This document shows, piece by piece, positions 1 through 9,880 of a stretch of DNA of 64,000 nt. The DNA is from Francisella halioticida (GTDB taxonomy: Bacteria; Pseudomonadota; Gammaproteobacteria; Francisellales; Francisellaceae), in assembly GCF_002211785.1 (NCBI RefSeq), contig NZ_CP022132.1:1488001-1552000 (forward strand), written 5' to 3'. The position numbers and the translations under genes are program-made. Below the pieces are notes generated by a model. It was not told the origin of the DNA. It was given only the letters and a program-made list of their open reading frames with translations, and made no database searches. Numbering within the stretch: position 1 is the first letter of the stretch; each line of letters starts with the position of its first letter.

Positions 1-407
1 GGTGTATAATAGTACACACTCTTAGATACAGATAATAGTTTAAGCTGATTATTTAAAGATAATTCTAGCTTAGTATCTACAGAGTTTACTCTATCATTTG
101 ATGATACCAAGCTTTTTAGCTTTCCCATTAAAAAATTCCTCTCTACTATTACCTCGCCTAGTTCTTTACTTGTTGCATCTTTATCTTTTCTAAGCTTATC
201 TATTTCCTGCTTATACTCCTTAACAACAGAGCTTTTATCAAATGCTAAGCAAGCATTAGATAAAAATTGCTGCTTCCAATTGTGCACGTTTTTAGGAAGT
301 AAATCATACTTACTTGCTATCTCATTAACTGTCATATCGCCTTCTAGCAATTCTATAATTACTTTAGCTTTAAAATCAGCTGTATACGTTACTCTTTTTT
401 TACTCAT
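1..407 (-). CDS. IS3-type transposase, N-terminal part (partial)
   Basis: Reads from an ATG at 407 toward the window start without a stop. The product begins MSKKRVTYTADFK, followed by a helix-turn-helix (about residues 5-50, with PKNVHNWKQQF) and a coiled stretch. The DDE catalytic domain would lie beyond the edge. It matches the N-terminus of the complete copy at 21024-22193 with a few substitutions, so it may be intact. Confidence 0.85.
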   Translation of the reverse strand, partial: MSKKRVTYTADFKAKVIIELLEGDMTVNEIASKYDLLPKNVHNWKQQFLSNACLAFDKSSVVKEYKQEIDKLRKDKDATSKELGEVIVERNFLMGKLKSLVSSNDRVNSVDTKLELSLNNQLKLLSVSKSVYYYT

Positions 408-495
408 TTATCTATTTCCTAATTTATCTAGTTAAGTTTAACATCTAGGAATAAAAATCTTTCTAAAATCAGTAGCTTTTTCTGGGGACATTATA
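1..495 (-). mobile_element. IS3-type element, family A, copy 1 (cut by window edge)
   Basis: The sequence is nearly identical to the three other family A copies at 8452-9765, 20936-22246 and 43696-45007. The element's 5' terminus (read on the minus strand as TATAATGTCCCC) ends at 495; the other end lies outside the window. The first flanking bases after the element are ctg, so the target duplication cannot be checked here. Confidence 0.9.
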
Positions 496-644
496 CTGTT
501 TAAACTTTGAAAATATGTAATATTGTACCAATCAAAATGATAGCTAAAAGCCCATCATTTATATAATTTATCAAAATAGACTTAAATATAATACCTTGTA
601 TAAAAATACATAGTATTTATGCAACTTAGTTAGGAAATTATCAA

Positions 645-1207
645 ATGATTAAGGAAAAAAATATGAAAGCATTATTCGTTATTGATTTTATCAAAGGAAT
701 CGCAACAAATGGAATATGTAAAGAATATTTGTTGGAGCATAATTATGTTATTGAGAATACAAATAAGTTAATACAGTTTTTTGAGGAAAAAAAACTACCT
801 ATTTATTTTATTAGATTAGCATTTGATGAAAATTACTCAAATATGCTCCTAGCAGAATAGAATTAGTAGAAAATAGAAAGTTTTTATATGGTAGTGAAGA
901 TATTGAATTTATAGAATCTATTTATTCTTCTGATAAACACAAATTTTTTAATAAGAAATCAGGAGATCCATTCTTTGGCAATAATTTGCTAGAAGAGCTT
1001 AATATAAAAGAAGTTAACGAAATATATTTTACAGGTGTTTCGACATATAATGCAATTTTATATGGCTCAAACACTGCTATGCAGAAAGGGTTTAAGCCAA
1101 TTGTTATTGAAGACGCTTGTGGGGCTTCATCAAGAGAGGCGCATATTAATGCAATTAATATTATTAAGAAAACTAGCACATACCAAATAAAAAAACTAGT
1201 GAAGTAA
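645..1207 (+). pseudogene. isochorismatase-like cysteine hydrolase, frameshifted
   Basis: Two reading frames join into one isochorismatase-fold protein. 645-860 gives the N-terminus with the ALFVIDF strand and its Asp. The frame then shifts near 840 (a single-base loss would restore ...YAPSRIELVENRKF) and continues to 1207 with IYFTGVSTYNAILYGS and IEDACGASSREAH. In this family GVxTxxCV carries the nucleophilic Cys; here that position appears to be Ala, so even an unbroken protein may not have been a normal hydrolase. Substrate unknown. It lies just inside an IS copy, in a region of broken genes. Confidence 0.65.
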
Positions 1208-1531
1208 TATCTTTATAAAGACTATCGATTTAACTCATTCAACAAAGATAAACAAATAAAATAAACAATATAGGTAAGAACTATGCCCAGTTAATGCTTA
1301 TAATTGGGTAGATCCAAAATCATATATTACCTCAGTTTAGGGTTTAAATTATTATAAAACAAAGGTTTTAGAGTTGTTTTGAGTTAAATAAAAATCCATT
1401 AAAATAACTCCGAACTGGGGGTTATATTAAGGTAGATTTTCTATCAAAATGACCCTTTTATTAATACTATGATAAAATAATTTGAAATTATGTATAAACA
1501 TAAAAGTCAAATATGACAATGGAGAGAATTT
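1208..1531. other. AT-rich spacer with no recognised gene
   Basis: About 324 bases between two broken genes. I see no reading frame with recognisable similarity, no tRNA-like fold and no IS end. A weak 6-bp stem (AACTCC/GGGGTT, about 1407-1424) has no following T-run, so I do not call it a terminator. A Shine-Dalgarno-like GGAGAG at 1521-1526 belongs to the next gene. Confidence 0.5.
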
Positions 1532-1818
1532 ATGTCTGATAAAATAGTTGTTTTTGTTAAATTAGACTCTAAATATGGTCGAACCAAGAACTTTATAATC
1601 TTGCTAAAAAACTTATACAACCAATAAATTTGGAATTAGGTTGTACTCATTACGAACTAGGCTGTAATTTTGATGAAACTGTATTTGAAGTTATGACTTT
1701 TACAAATGAAAATAGTCACAGAATTCATTTGGAATCTAAACATGTTCAGAATTTTTTATCTGAAATTAAAGATTTAGATGTTGATATTAAAATTGAAAAA
1801 TTTAAAACTTGTACTTAA
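1532..1818 (+). pseudogene. ABM-domain (putative quinol/heme-type) monooxygenase, frameshifted
   Basis: An ATG at 1532, six bases after GGAGAG, opens MSDKIVVFVKLDSKYG. The frame then shifts between about 1576 and 1590, and the protein resumes as ELYNLAKKLIQPINLELGCTHYEL through ESKHVQNFLSEI to 1818. Together these give a single antibiotic-biosynthesis-monooxygenase (ABM) domain of about 95 residues, the usual size for these small dimeric ferredoxin-like proteins. Assignment rests on the VKLxxKxG start and the HxxSxHVxxFL-type end. Function unassigned; probably inactive. Confidence 0.6.
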
Positions 1819-1853
1819 ACAGTAATAACTTACTTAATTTTCCTTTATAACAC

Positions 1854-3167
1854 TTACCCTTTTGGTTTTTTAACATTTTTATTAGCATTAATTTTTTGCT
1901 TAATACTTCTAGCAAAATCTTTATTATGACCACTTGATTTATTATTATTATTTGCTCTTTTTGCTGCAATTATTTTAACTTCATTAACCTTTTTCACTTT
2001 AGTTTTTCGTGACATACTTGTTACAGGGACATTATGAATAGCCTCAAGACCAGCGAGCTCATCACGAGGTAAAAGATGACCAATTAAATGCTCTATATTT
2101 GACAATGATTCTACTTCATCTGCACTAACTAAAGATATTGCTAAGCCATCTTGGCCTGCTCTACCAGTTCTACCAATTCTATGAACATAATCCTCAGCAA
2201 CATTTGGTAAATCTAGATTTATAACACATGGGAGCTGAGCAATATCAATACCACGTGCAGCTATATCTGTAGCAACTAACACATTTATCTCTTTATCTTT
2301 AAAGTCTGCTAGAGCTTTTGTACGAGCCCCTTGGCTTTTATTACCATGAATAGCGCTACTTGTTATATTTGCTTTATTAAGTTTTTCTGAGATTTTATTT
2401 GCACCATGTTTTGTGCGAGAAAAAACTAATACTTGATGTAAGTCTTGTTCTCTAATTAAAGATATTAATGCATTAATTTTTTTTGATTTATCTAATGTAT
2501 AAATCTTCTGAGTAATTTTTTTAACCGTAGTATTTACGACATCTGCTGATACAGATTTGGGGTTGCTAAGAAATTCATTAGCTAGTGTTTTAATCTCTGA
2601 TGAAAAAGTTGCTGAGAACATTAGAGTTTGGATTTTTTTAGGTAGAAGTTTATGAATCCTTTTTAGATCATGTATAAATCCCATATCTAACATCTTATCA
2701 GCTTCATCAAGGATTAAAGTATTTAGATTATCAAATTTAATTGCATTTTGACTATATAAATCAAGCAGTCTACCTGGAGTAGCTATCAATATCTCTACAC
2801 CTTTACGCAATTTCATCATTTGAGGATTTATACTTACACCTCCAAACACAACTGTAGAACGAATATGTGTATTTTGACCATATAATCTAACTTGATCTTC
2901 AATTTGAGCCGCTAGCTCTCTAGTTGGTGTTAAAACTAAAACCTTAATTTTATTTGCTTGGGCTTTGGGCTGGTCTAAAAGCTTTTGTATAATAGGTAAT
3001 GCAAAACCAGCAGTTTTACCAGTACCCGTTTGAGCTGATGCCATTACATCATTACCTTTTAAAATTAATGGGATAGCTTTTGACTGAATAGCTGTTGGTT
3101 TAGTATAGCCTTTTTTATCTAAAGCATTACAAATTGAAGAATTTAAACCAAGATCTGAGAATTGCAT
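1854..3167 (-). CDS. rhlE: DEAD-box ATP-dependent RNA helicase RhlE
   Basis: A 437-residue helicase with all expected motifs: Q-motif region, Walker A AQTGTGKT (about 45-52), PTRELAAQ, TPGRLLD, DEAD, SAT, ARGID and HRIGRTGRAG. It ends in a lysine/asparagine-rich tail typical of RhlE-type helicases. It unwinds structured RNA using ATP and in bacteria acts in ribosome assembly or RNA decay. The ATG at 3167 has GGAAG about nine bases upstream. It stands alone, divergent from folE. The exact subfamily (RhlE rather than DbpA/SrmB) is inferred from the short Q-motif start and the tail. Confidence 0.88.
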   Translation of the reverse strand: MQFSDLGLNSSICNALDKKGYTKPTAIQSKAIPLILKGNDVMASAQTGTGKTAGFALPIIQKLLDQPKAQANKIKVLVLTPTRELAAQIEDQVRLYGQNTHIRSTVVFGGVSINPQMMKLRKGVEILIATPGRLLDLYSQNAIKFDNLNTLILDEADKMLDMGFIHDLKRIHKLLPKKIQTLMFSATFSSEIKTLANEFLSNPKSVSADVVNTTVKKITQKIYTLDKSKKINALISLIREQDLHQVLVFSRTKHGANKISEKLNKANITSSAIHGNKSQGARTKALADFKDKEINVLVATDIAARGIDIAQLPCVINLDLPNVAEDYVHRIGRTGRAGQDGLAISLVSADEVESLSNIEHLIGHLLPRDELAGLEAIHNVPVTSMSRKTKVKKVNEVKIIAAKRANNNNKSSGHNKDFARSIKQKINANKNVKKPKG

Positions 3168-3294
3168 AAAATTTACTTCCTATTTTTTTAACCTAGCTAT
3201 ATTAACACTAATAAATACTATTTACTCTATAAAGATGATTTATTAAATAATATAATATTGCTAATACTCAATTATATGAGATTTTAAACTAAAA

Positions 3295-3909
3295 ATGTCA
3301 AATAAATATTGCTCTGAATTAGGCAAAAATGTTCGTGATCATTTGATAAAGTTAGGTTTGGAACAGCCTAGAGACTTTAAGTTTGATAATGACATAAAAA
3401 TACAAAAAATATCAAAAGCATATCGTGAAATACTAGATACTCTTGGTCTAGAAACTCATGAATTTGATAAAACCCCTTTTAGAATAGCTAGAATGTTTTC
3501 TCAGGAAATATTCAATGGCCTTGACTATAACAATTTTCCAGCATGTGCCTTATATGAGAATGAGTTCAAATATGATGGAGTTCTAACTCAAAAAAATATT
3601 ACCATTATGTCTTTTTGTGAACATCACTTTGTACCATTTGAAGGTGTCGCAGAAGTTTCATTTATTCCGAAAGATAATAATATTATAGGTCTTTGTCGTA
3701 TAAATAGTATTTGTGATTTCTTTGCTAGGCGTCCTCAAATTCAAGAAAGAATGACTGCACAAATATTTGAAAGTTTGAAGTTCATCCTTGGTACAGAAGA
3801 TGTTTCTATAAAAATAACTGCTAAACATACTTGTGTATCATTTAGAGGGTGTAATAATAGAGACTCTAAAACTTATACTCAAATGTTTGGCGGTTTCTTT
3901 GCAAAATAG
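3295..3909 (+). CDS. folE: GTP cyclohydrolase I
   Basis: A 204-residue enzyme converting GTP to 7,8-dihydroneopterin triphosphate, the first step of tetrahydrofolate synthesis; cytoplasmic. The signature FCEHHFVPFEG carries the zinc ligands (Cys108, His111), the third being Cys180 in KHTCVSFRG; RPQIQERMT is the second family signature. Length is normal for the bacterial enzyme. The start is the ATG at 3295; no strong ribosome site precedes it. A DUF218 gene follows after 13 bp and may be co-transcribed. Confidence 0.93.
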   Translation: MSNKYCSELGKNVRDHLIKLGLEQPRDFKFDNDIKIQKISKAYREILDTLGLETHEFDKTPFRIARMFSQEIFNGLDYNNFPACALYENEFKYDGVLTQKNITIMSFCEHHFVPFEGVAEVSFIPKDNNIIGLCRINSICDFFARRPQIQERMTAQIFESLKFILGTEDVSIKITAKHTCVSFRGCNNRDSKTYTQMFGGFFAK

Positions 3910-3922
3910 ATATGGATTTAAA

Positions 3923-4606
3923 ATGAGTAGTTTATTAAATATTGGTTGTTTATTTTTAATTGCCTTAATTATTGGATGTATTTTCTCAAAAGGATATTTA
4001 AGATATTTCTTCATATTTATAACTATAATTTATTATCTAATTGGTAGTGGGATTCTAGGGTATATTTTAGCAAAACCAATCCAATCAGAAACATCTGATA
4101 TAAAAGCATGTGCCAATACAAGTGGTATTATTCTGTTAGGAGCTGGTTTAAATAAGGCTTTTGGTCAATTAGAACCAAGTCTTGGAGCATATGACCGCAT
4201 AATTAAAACCGCTGAAATTTATAATGAATATCCACAAAAAATTATAGTAACAGGAGGTGTACCTTCAGGAACGAAAATATCAGAAGCTGAAATTTATGCA
4301 AAAGAATTACATAAATTGGGAATATCGAGCTCTAGAATATTATTAGAGAAAAAATCTAAGAACACATATCAGAATGCTAAATATACCAAAGAGTTGCTAG
4401 AAAAAAATAAGACTTATTGTTTAGTCACTGGTGGAATCCATTATAAAAGAGCAAAAATACTTTTTGATAAATTTGATATAAACACTATTAGTTTAGCCTC
4501 TTCTAAACTTGTTCCTAATATTAAAATATTACCAAATGCTTATAACTTTTATATAACTCAACGAATCGTACATGAATACCTTGGAATTGTAAGGACTTAC
4601 TTCTAA
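3923..4606 (+). CDS. DUF218 (YdcF/SanA-type) membrane protein
   Basis: A 227-residue protein with two or three hydrophobic segments in the first 60 residues, then a DUF218 domain: a GIILLGAGL strand, KIIVTGG, and EAEIYAKELHKLGISSSRILLE with NTYQNA. Proteins of this fold (YdcF, SanA, ElyC) sit at the inner membrane and are tied to envelope integrity, but the reaction is unknown. The frame is open upstream into folE; I chose the ATG at 3923 because it lies outside folE and opens a plausible membrane segment. Confidence 0.75.
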   Translation: MSSLLNIGCLFLIALIIGCIFSKGYLRYFFIFITIIYYLIGSGILGYILAKPIQSETSDIKACANTSGIILLGAGLNKAFGQLEPSLGAYDRIIKTAEIYNEYPQKIIVTGGVPSGTKISEAEIYAKELHKLGISSSRILLEKKSKNTYQNAKYTKELLEKNKTYCLVTGGIHYKRAKILFDKFDINTISLASSKLVPNIKILPNAYNFYITQRIVHEYLGIVRTYF

Positions 4607-4688
4607 TACACATTTAAAGTTAAAGGGTATAAAATTAAATCATACAGATTTAAATTAATTACAGCCGTGCAAGATTCTATAATATTAT

Positions 4689-5969
4689 AATACCCCATGA
4701 AATTTTAACAACAATTTTGAGAATTTAGTTCCTAAAGTAGCTAAACTATAAATGAGCAATTTAGGATAAATGTAAATGAGTAATAAGAGAAAAATATATA
4801 CCGTTGAATTTAAGACTAAAGTTGTCTTGGAAGTATTGCAAACAATCACACAGTTATCAGTAAAATATAATATTACGCACAAAAACATAAATAATTGAAA
4901 AACAGCCTTTTTAGAAAATGCTGAGTTGGTAATGGATCCATCCAAATCAGTATCACAATATAAAAAAGACAATGCAAAGCTTCAAACCAAGATAGATCAG
5001 TATTCTAAGAAGGTTGGACAACTAACAATTGAGAAGGAATTTCTTGAGGTAAAGCTCGTAAGCTTGGGATTATCTGATAGAAAAGCGATGATTGATCCTA
5101 AGCATAAATTATCTGTTGTAAAACAAAGTTGCTTATTAGAAGTTTCTAGAGCTGGTTTATATTACAAGCCTGTGGTTAACGAACATAAAGAAGAAGTAAA
5201 AGCAAAGCTTATACAGATACATGAGGAGATTCCCTGCTACGGCTATATAAAAGCTCATAAGCAATTAATAGAAGATGGGTTTAGCATCTGTGAGAACACA
5301 GTACAAAAGTATCGTAAAGAGTTAGGCATCAAAGCTATATTGGCGGTGAAAAAACCAAACTTAAACTTATCTGAACCTAACAAAGAGCATGCTATTTATA
5401 GTTACAAACTAAAAGGTTTAAGCATATTGAGACCTAATCAAGTTTGGTCTACAGATATTACATATATTAAGACTGATGCTGGCACAGTTTATATGGCAGC
5501 TATTATTGATTGGTACTCTAAGGCTGTACTAAGTTGGGAGATATCCAACACTATGGATAGTAGTTTAGTTATGAAAGTTTTAAATGAAGCTCTGTATAAA
5601 TATGGAGTACCAGAAATATTTAACACTGATCAAGGTAGCCAGTACACATCTAACATTCATATCCAAACATTATTGGATAAAAAAATTACTATATCTATGG
5701 ATGGTAAAGGTAGAGCAACTGATAACATTTGCATCGAAAGATTTTGGAGAAGTGCTAAATGTGAGAGATTTTATTTAAATCAATATCCTGTCATTGTTGA
5801 ACTAAGAAACGATGTGGATGATTATATAGATTTTTATAATAATAGAAGATTTCATGAGTCTATCAATTATAAAAAACCTATGGAATTTTATTACGATAAC
5901 TTATTGGAAAAACGGGCGGCTTAGATGGGAACTAAATAATTGAAAATATTGTTTAATTTATTGGGGTAG
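4689..5969 (+). mobile_element. IS3-type element, family B, copy 1
   Basis: Bounded by AATACCCC at the left and GGGGTAG at the right, imperfect inverted repeats, with a 3-bp direct repeat TAT outside both ends (4686-4688 and 5970-5972). Length is 1281 bp, nine less than the copies at 12200-13489 and 37404-38693, because nine bases are missing near codon 20 of the transposase. It abuts and truncates an older IS91-type fragment on its right. Confidence 0.88.
4776..5924 (+). pseudogene. IS3-type transposase with in-frame TGA (family B)
   Basis: Reads from ATG 4776 (MSNKRKIYTVEFK, helix-turn-helix) to a TGA at 4896-4898, then continues in the same frame to 5924 as a full rve/DDE integrase domain (WSTDITYI, FNTDQGSQY, NICIERFWRSAK give D, D, E). 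The TGA sits where the related family A transposase has the Trp of HNWK. The downstream part could start at TTG 4926 or ATG 4932. A nine-base in-frame deletion distinguishes this copy. Either a dead gene or one made by readthrough or internal initiation. Confidence 0.8.
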
Positions 5970-6275
5970 TATAGGACATGATCTACAGTTACAGCTAAAA
6001 CATATTTTCTTAGTATGATGACAGCCTTTAGTATGGCATACAAATTGCTTATATCCTCTAACCTGTAAGCCACAGCTCATAATATTAGTCATGTTTTCTA
6101 GCTCAACATCTCTAATATCTGTTTTATGAGCTTCGAAGTATTTCAGCCATGATTTACCAATTTGTAATACTTCTTTGATTTTTGATGGAGTTCGAATTGT
6201 AATGTATAAAAGTCTATTAGATAATAAATAATTATATTTAAAATATTTTAAACATTGAAGCATAAACATTCTCAT
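5970..6275 (-). pseudogene. IS91-type transposase, N-terminal zinc-binding fragment
   Basis: About 100 residues resembling the N-terminal zinc-binding segment of IS91-type transposases: C-x4-C spacing in VCHTKGCHHTKKICFSC followed by NCRSCP. The protein is cut off at the CP of the last cysteine cluster by the family B element at 5969, and the last few codons are IS sequence. No C-terminal portion is seen on the other side of the IS. Family assignment is from the cysteine pattern only. Confidence 0.55.
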
Positions 6276-6281
6276 AATAAG

Positions 6282-6530
6282 ATGATACAGAAAGTATTAC
6301 GAGATATAGCTAAAAACCATAAATTATTCCCTCAAGTAGTTATCCAAGAATTTGCTGAAGGTTCGTTAAACTTTGTTGATGAGTTTTGGATTAAAATATA
6401 TGAAATATATGGTGATAAATATAATGATGTATATCGTCGTCCTGATTGTAAGAAATTTGAATTAGATCACTTCGAAGATAAAGGAAAAATATCTAAATAT
6501 TTACAGTTAATTGATAATTGTGACCACTAG
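6282..6530 (+). CDS. hypothetical protein, 82 residues
   Basis: An open frame from ATG 6282 (an earlier TTG at 6255 is also possible) to 6530. The product is charged and aromatic-rich, without a signal peptide or membrane segment; I recognise no family. It lies between an IS91-type fragment and an IS21-type remnant, so it may be the surviving end of a larger gene rather than a gene in its own right. Confidence 0.35.
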   Translation: MIQKVLRDIAKNHKLFPQVVIQEFAEGSLNFVDEFWIKIYEIYGDKYNDVYRRPDCKKFELDHFEDKGKISKYLQLIDNCDH

Positions 6531-6544
6531 CACAAACTAAACCA

Positions 6545-7046
6545 CAGCTGCCAACGCAGTTGGCTTACGTTCTTATAGGCTTACAAAGCACAGGTTTGGT
6601 AGATAGTAAGCGTAACATTATTTTAGTTGGTGGTTACTGGCACTGGTAAGACTCATACAGCTATAGCCATTGCTAGAGAAATAGTCAAATTAGGTAGGAA
6701 AGCAAGATTTCACAATATCGTTGATTTGGTTAACCAATTAGAGCAGCAGAAGTTAAACAATAACTCGGGAAAGCTTGCGGAAAAGTTAAAATCAATGGAT
6801 GTGATTGTTTTAGATGAATTGGGCTATTTACCTTTCTCAAAGTCTGAAGGAGCTTTATTATTCCACCTTCTGAGTAAGTTACATGAAAATGTATCTTTGA
6901 TTATAACTTCAAATTTATCTTTTGGAGAATGGACACAGATTTTTAGTGATAAGAAGATGACTTCAGCTATGCTAGATCGTTTAACTTTTAACTGTGAAAT
7001 TATTGAAACTGGCAATGATAGTTTTAGACTTAAAAATAGGAAATAA
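6545..7046 (+). pseudogene. istB: IstB-type transposition ATPase, truncated and frameshifted
   Basis: The N-terminal third is missing. The remainder carries the Walker A loop [11 protein letters not shown], Walker [18 protein letters not shown], sensor [12 protein letters not shown] and the arginine end SAMLDRL, all standard for IstB. The P-loop is interrupted by one extra T near 6632 (LVGG, then T, then TGTGKT in the next frame). IstB normally assists the IstA transposase in target selection; this copy cannot do so. Confidence 0.8.
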
Positions 7047-7058
7047 AACAGATGATTT

Positions 7059-7083
7059 TGACTGACTAAAAATCAGTCATTTT
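7059..7083 (+). terminator. Rho-independent terminator after istB
   Basis: A 7-bp stem TGACTGA / TCAGTCA with a 7-base loop, followed by TTTT, begins 12 bases after the istB stop codon. Confidence 0.65.
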
Positions 7084-7144
7084 AGGTCCTCTAGGGGGTC
7101 AAAAATTCGGTGCCTATAGGGTCAATTTTCAATGCCTATTGACA

Positions 7145-8423
7145 ACCATATGCTAAATTACCTGAAGTCAAATTTAATGTAACATCAAAAGGGTATACTC
7201 CAGATTATATAACAATAAGTGCTAATATATTAAATACGTTTTTTCAAAAAGGAAGTGGTCCAGCAGCATATGCTCCTGGTGCACCAATGGCAACAAACGT
7301 AAATGCTTTTAGAGGTTATGAGTCTCCTAAAATAGCTGGAGATTTTGCTAATTCTTGGGGATATTTTAAACCATCGTTAGAAGTCCCTATACGTTATTAT
7401 CAGCTTGATAACAGACCAACAGATACTATTAAATTTAATAAAAGTTCTGTGACAAGTATACTTCCAATATTTAATATTGATGCAGGGGCATATTTTGATC
7501 GTAACTTTACAACTAGTAAAGGTTCATTTACACAAACATTGCATCCTAGGTTGTTTTACACATATATACCTTATCAAGATCAGACAGATATACCTCTTTT
7601 TGATACGAGTTTACAAAATGAACAATATGAACAGATGTTCCAAGTTAATCGATTTACAGGACATGATAGGATAAATAATGCCAATCAGGTAACATATGCA
7701 TTAGAGGCTTCAATGTCAAATAATAGTAATGGAAATACTGTAGCCACTGCAAAAATAGGGCAAATGTTATATCTTGCTAATAGACGAGTTACTCTATGTC
7801 AAGGCAATTCAAAATGTCCTAATCCTGGCATGATGGATGAATTCTCAGATGATACTTTTTCTCCCGTAATGACTTCTTTAAATCTTTATATAACTAAGGA
7901 TTTATATTTCAATGGCCAAATAAACTATAGAATTAATCGAGGTAATGTTGATTATCAAGTTTATCAGTTTGTTTATAAAGATAGTAATGAGAATATTTTT
8001 AGTGTTTCATATAATAATATTGCAAACAACTGGGATGCTTTGACTCAGCAGCAGCAGATAGATGATGGTGTTGCTCCACAACATCAAGAGACAGTTACAT
8101 TAGTTGGGATATTTAATTTTACTAACCATTGAGCTGTTGCTGGTTTGTGGAACTATAATTTTAATCAGAAACAAGTAGCAAATGCATTTATAGGAGTTCA
8201 GTATAATGCTAGATCTTGGGATATTAGACTTTTATATCAACTAAGTGCTTATACCAATGTAGATCCTAATAATCCGACAATATTATGGAATTTAACGGAT
8301 ACAGTACTATTTTCTTTTGAACTTAAAGGGTTAGGAGGGACTGCTGGTAATTCAGAAGAATTGTATTCTCGATTAGAGCAAATACCAGGTTATAAAGCTG
8401 GAGAGTGGGGAGGATCAAAATAA
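7145..8423 (+). pseudogene. LptD/OstA-like outer-membrane LPS-assembly protein, C-terminal half
   Basis: About 425 residues of beta-barrel sequence in one frame, from the IS21 end at 7144 to a natural TAA at 8423. It starts [12 protein letters not shown], runs through a [20 protein letters not shown] segment and ends [10 protein letters not shown], as LptD barrels do. The first half (N-terminal OstA domain and signal peptide) is gone and an in-frame TGA lies at 8130-8132. Two OstA-like genes are known in some Francisella genomes, so this is probably a dispensable paralogue rather than the essential lptD; that part is inference. Confidence 0.75.
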
Positions 8424-8451
8424 TGTTTGTACCAATTTTAAATCTACAGAT

Positions 8452-9765
8452 TAAACTGTCCCTGTTATTCAATACCACTTTATAAAATATTTTTATTCCT
8501 TGCTTTTATGCAGCATCTAAAATACCAGAATATACTTCATCAGGAGTCATATATCCAATACTAGAATGTAGTCTTTCATTGTTGTAAATATCAATATATT
8601 CTTTGATACCTACTTTAGCCTCTTTCATAGTTATATATGATGCCGGATAAACATTTTCATATTTCAGTGTTCTCCAAAATCTCTCAATTGCAATATTATC
8701 TATAGATCTTCCTTTAGCATCCATAGATTTATTTATTTTATTATCAGATAATATTTTAATATGCTCTTTTGCTGTATATTGAGTTCCTTGATCAGAGTTA
8801 AAGATATCAGGTTTACCATATTTAAATAACGCTTCTTTTAACACACTAGTTGTTAGATGTGTATCCATAGTATTAGAAATCTTCCAAGCTAGTGTTTTCT
8901 TGCTATGCCAATCTATTATGGCTACTAAATATGCACATACCCACATTCTAGTCTAATATACGTGATATCAGCACTCCATACCTTATTAGCTTTATCTATA
9001 ACAACCTGATTCGTCTCATTTTTAAATACATTAAGTAAGTATGGATATTTCTTGTGTTGCTTATTAATGACAGTTGTCTTTTTTTTAGGATACAATGCCT
9101 TAATACCCATTAATTCCATAGCACTTTTGATTAGCTTCCTTCCAACTAGAAATCCTAATCTATTTAGCAACTTTACTAGCCTTCTCGTACCATAATATGG
9201 ATGTTTAGTATGTATCAAATCTATTGCATTTAATAGTTTAATATCATCATTACTACTAAATTTTGATATTGGTGTATAATAGTACACACTCTTAGATACA
9301 GATAATAGTTTAAGCTGATTATTTAAAGATAATTCTAGCTTAGTATCTACAGAGTTTACTCTATCATTTGATGATACCAAGCTTTTTAGCTTTCCCATTA
9401 AAAAATCCCTCTCTACTATTACCTCGACTAGTTTTTTACTTGTTGCATCTTTATCTTTTCTAAGCTCATCTATTTCCTGCTTATACTCCTTAACAACAGA
9501 GCTTTTATCAAATGCTAAGCAAGCATTAGATAAAAATTGCTGCTTCCAATTGTGCACGTTTTTAGGAAGTAAATCATACTTACTTGCTATCTCATTAACT
9601 GTCATATCGCCTTCTAGCAATTCTATAATTACTTTAGCTTTAAAATCAGCTGTATACGTTACTCTTTTTTTACTCATTTATCTATTTCCTAATTTATCTA
9701 GTTAACTTTAACATCTAGGAATAAAAATCTTTCTAAAATCAGTAGCTTTTTATGGGGACATTATA
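8452..9765 (-). mobile_element. IS3-type element, family A, copy 2
   Basis: Bounded by TAAACTGTCCC at 8452 and GGGGACATTATA ending at 9765, 1314 bp. Unlike the copies at 20936 and 43696, the 3-bp flanks differ (gat left, att right), so no target duplication is present. It lies 28 bp after the lptD-like remnant. Confidence 0.88.
8506..9677 (-). pseudogene. IS3-type transposase, family A, frameshifted
   Basis: Starts at ATG 9677 and matches the intact 389-residue transposase until about 8930, where two extra bases (CA) in the GYAYL region shift the frame; the rest of the DDE domain (second Asp in NSDQGTQY, Glu in IERFWRTLK) continues in another frame to 8506. Probably inactive, but it could be mobilised in trans. 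Confidence 0.88.
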
Positions 9766-9768
9766 ATT

Positions 9769-9880
9769 AATAGTCTCTAATATGAAATCACCATTTACAC
9801 TAGGAGCAACTTGCAAAAAACCTGAGGTCATGGTGAATAATAAAAATTTGTATACGAATAGAACGAGACATTATTTTTAA
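9769..9880 (+). pseudogene. possible C-terminal gene remnant beside IS copy
   Basis: Directly after the family A element, a plus-strand frame runs 36 codons to a TAA at 9878-9880 (it includes GATCKKPEVMVNNKN). Its upstream part would have been removed by the IS. I recognise no family. The rest of 9766-10042 is AT-rich and holds nothing I can name. Confidence 0.25.

Larger units (their letters stand above)
6545..7144 (+). mobile_element. IS21-type element remnant (istB end)
   Basis: The right-hand part of an IS21-type element: a truncated istB, a terminator hairpin, then about 60 bases of terminal sequence with GTGCCTATAGGGTCAATTTT and a TGACA end at 7144. The istA gene and the left terminus are absent. 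Its right end lies directly in an lptD-like reading frame that resumes at 7145, so this insertion cut the lptD-like gene. Confidence 0.65.

Noticed and set aside
1406-1424. Terminator-like stem AACTCC/GGGGTT
   Set aside because: Short stem with a G-U pair and no T-run.
3833-3922. 30-codon N-terminal extension of the DUF218 protein inside folE
   Set aside because: It overlaps the conserved end of folE and adds no recognisable segment; the ATG at 3923 fits better.
5584-5778. 64-residue frame repeated in each family B copy
   Set aside because: It is an out-of-frame shadow within the DDE domain, repeated only because the IS is repeated.
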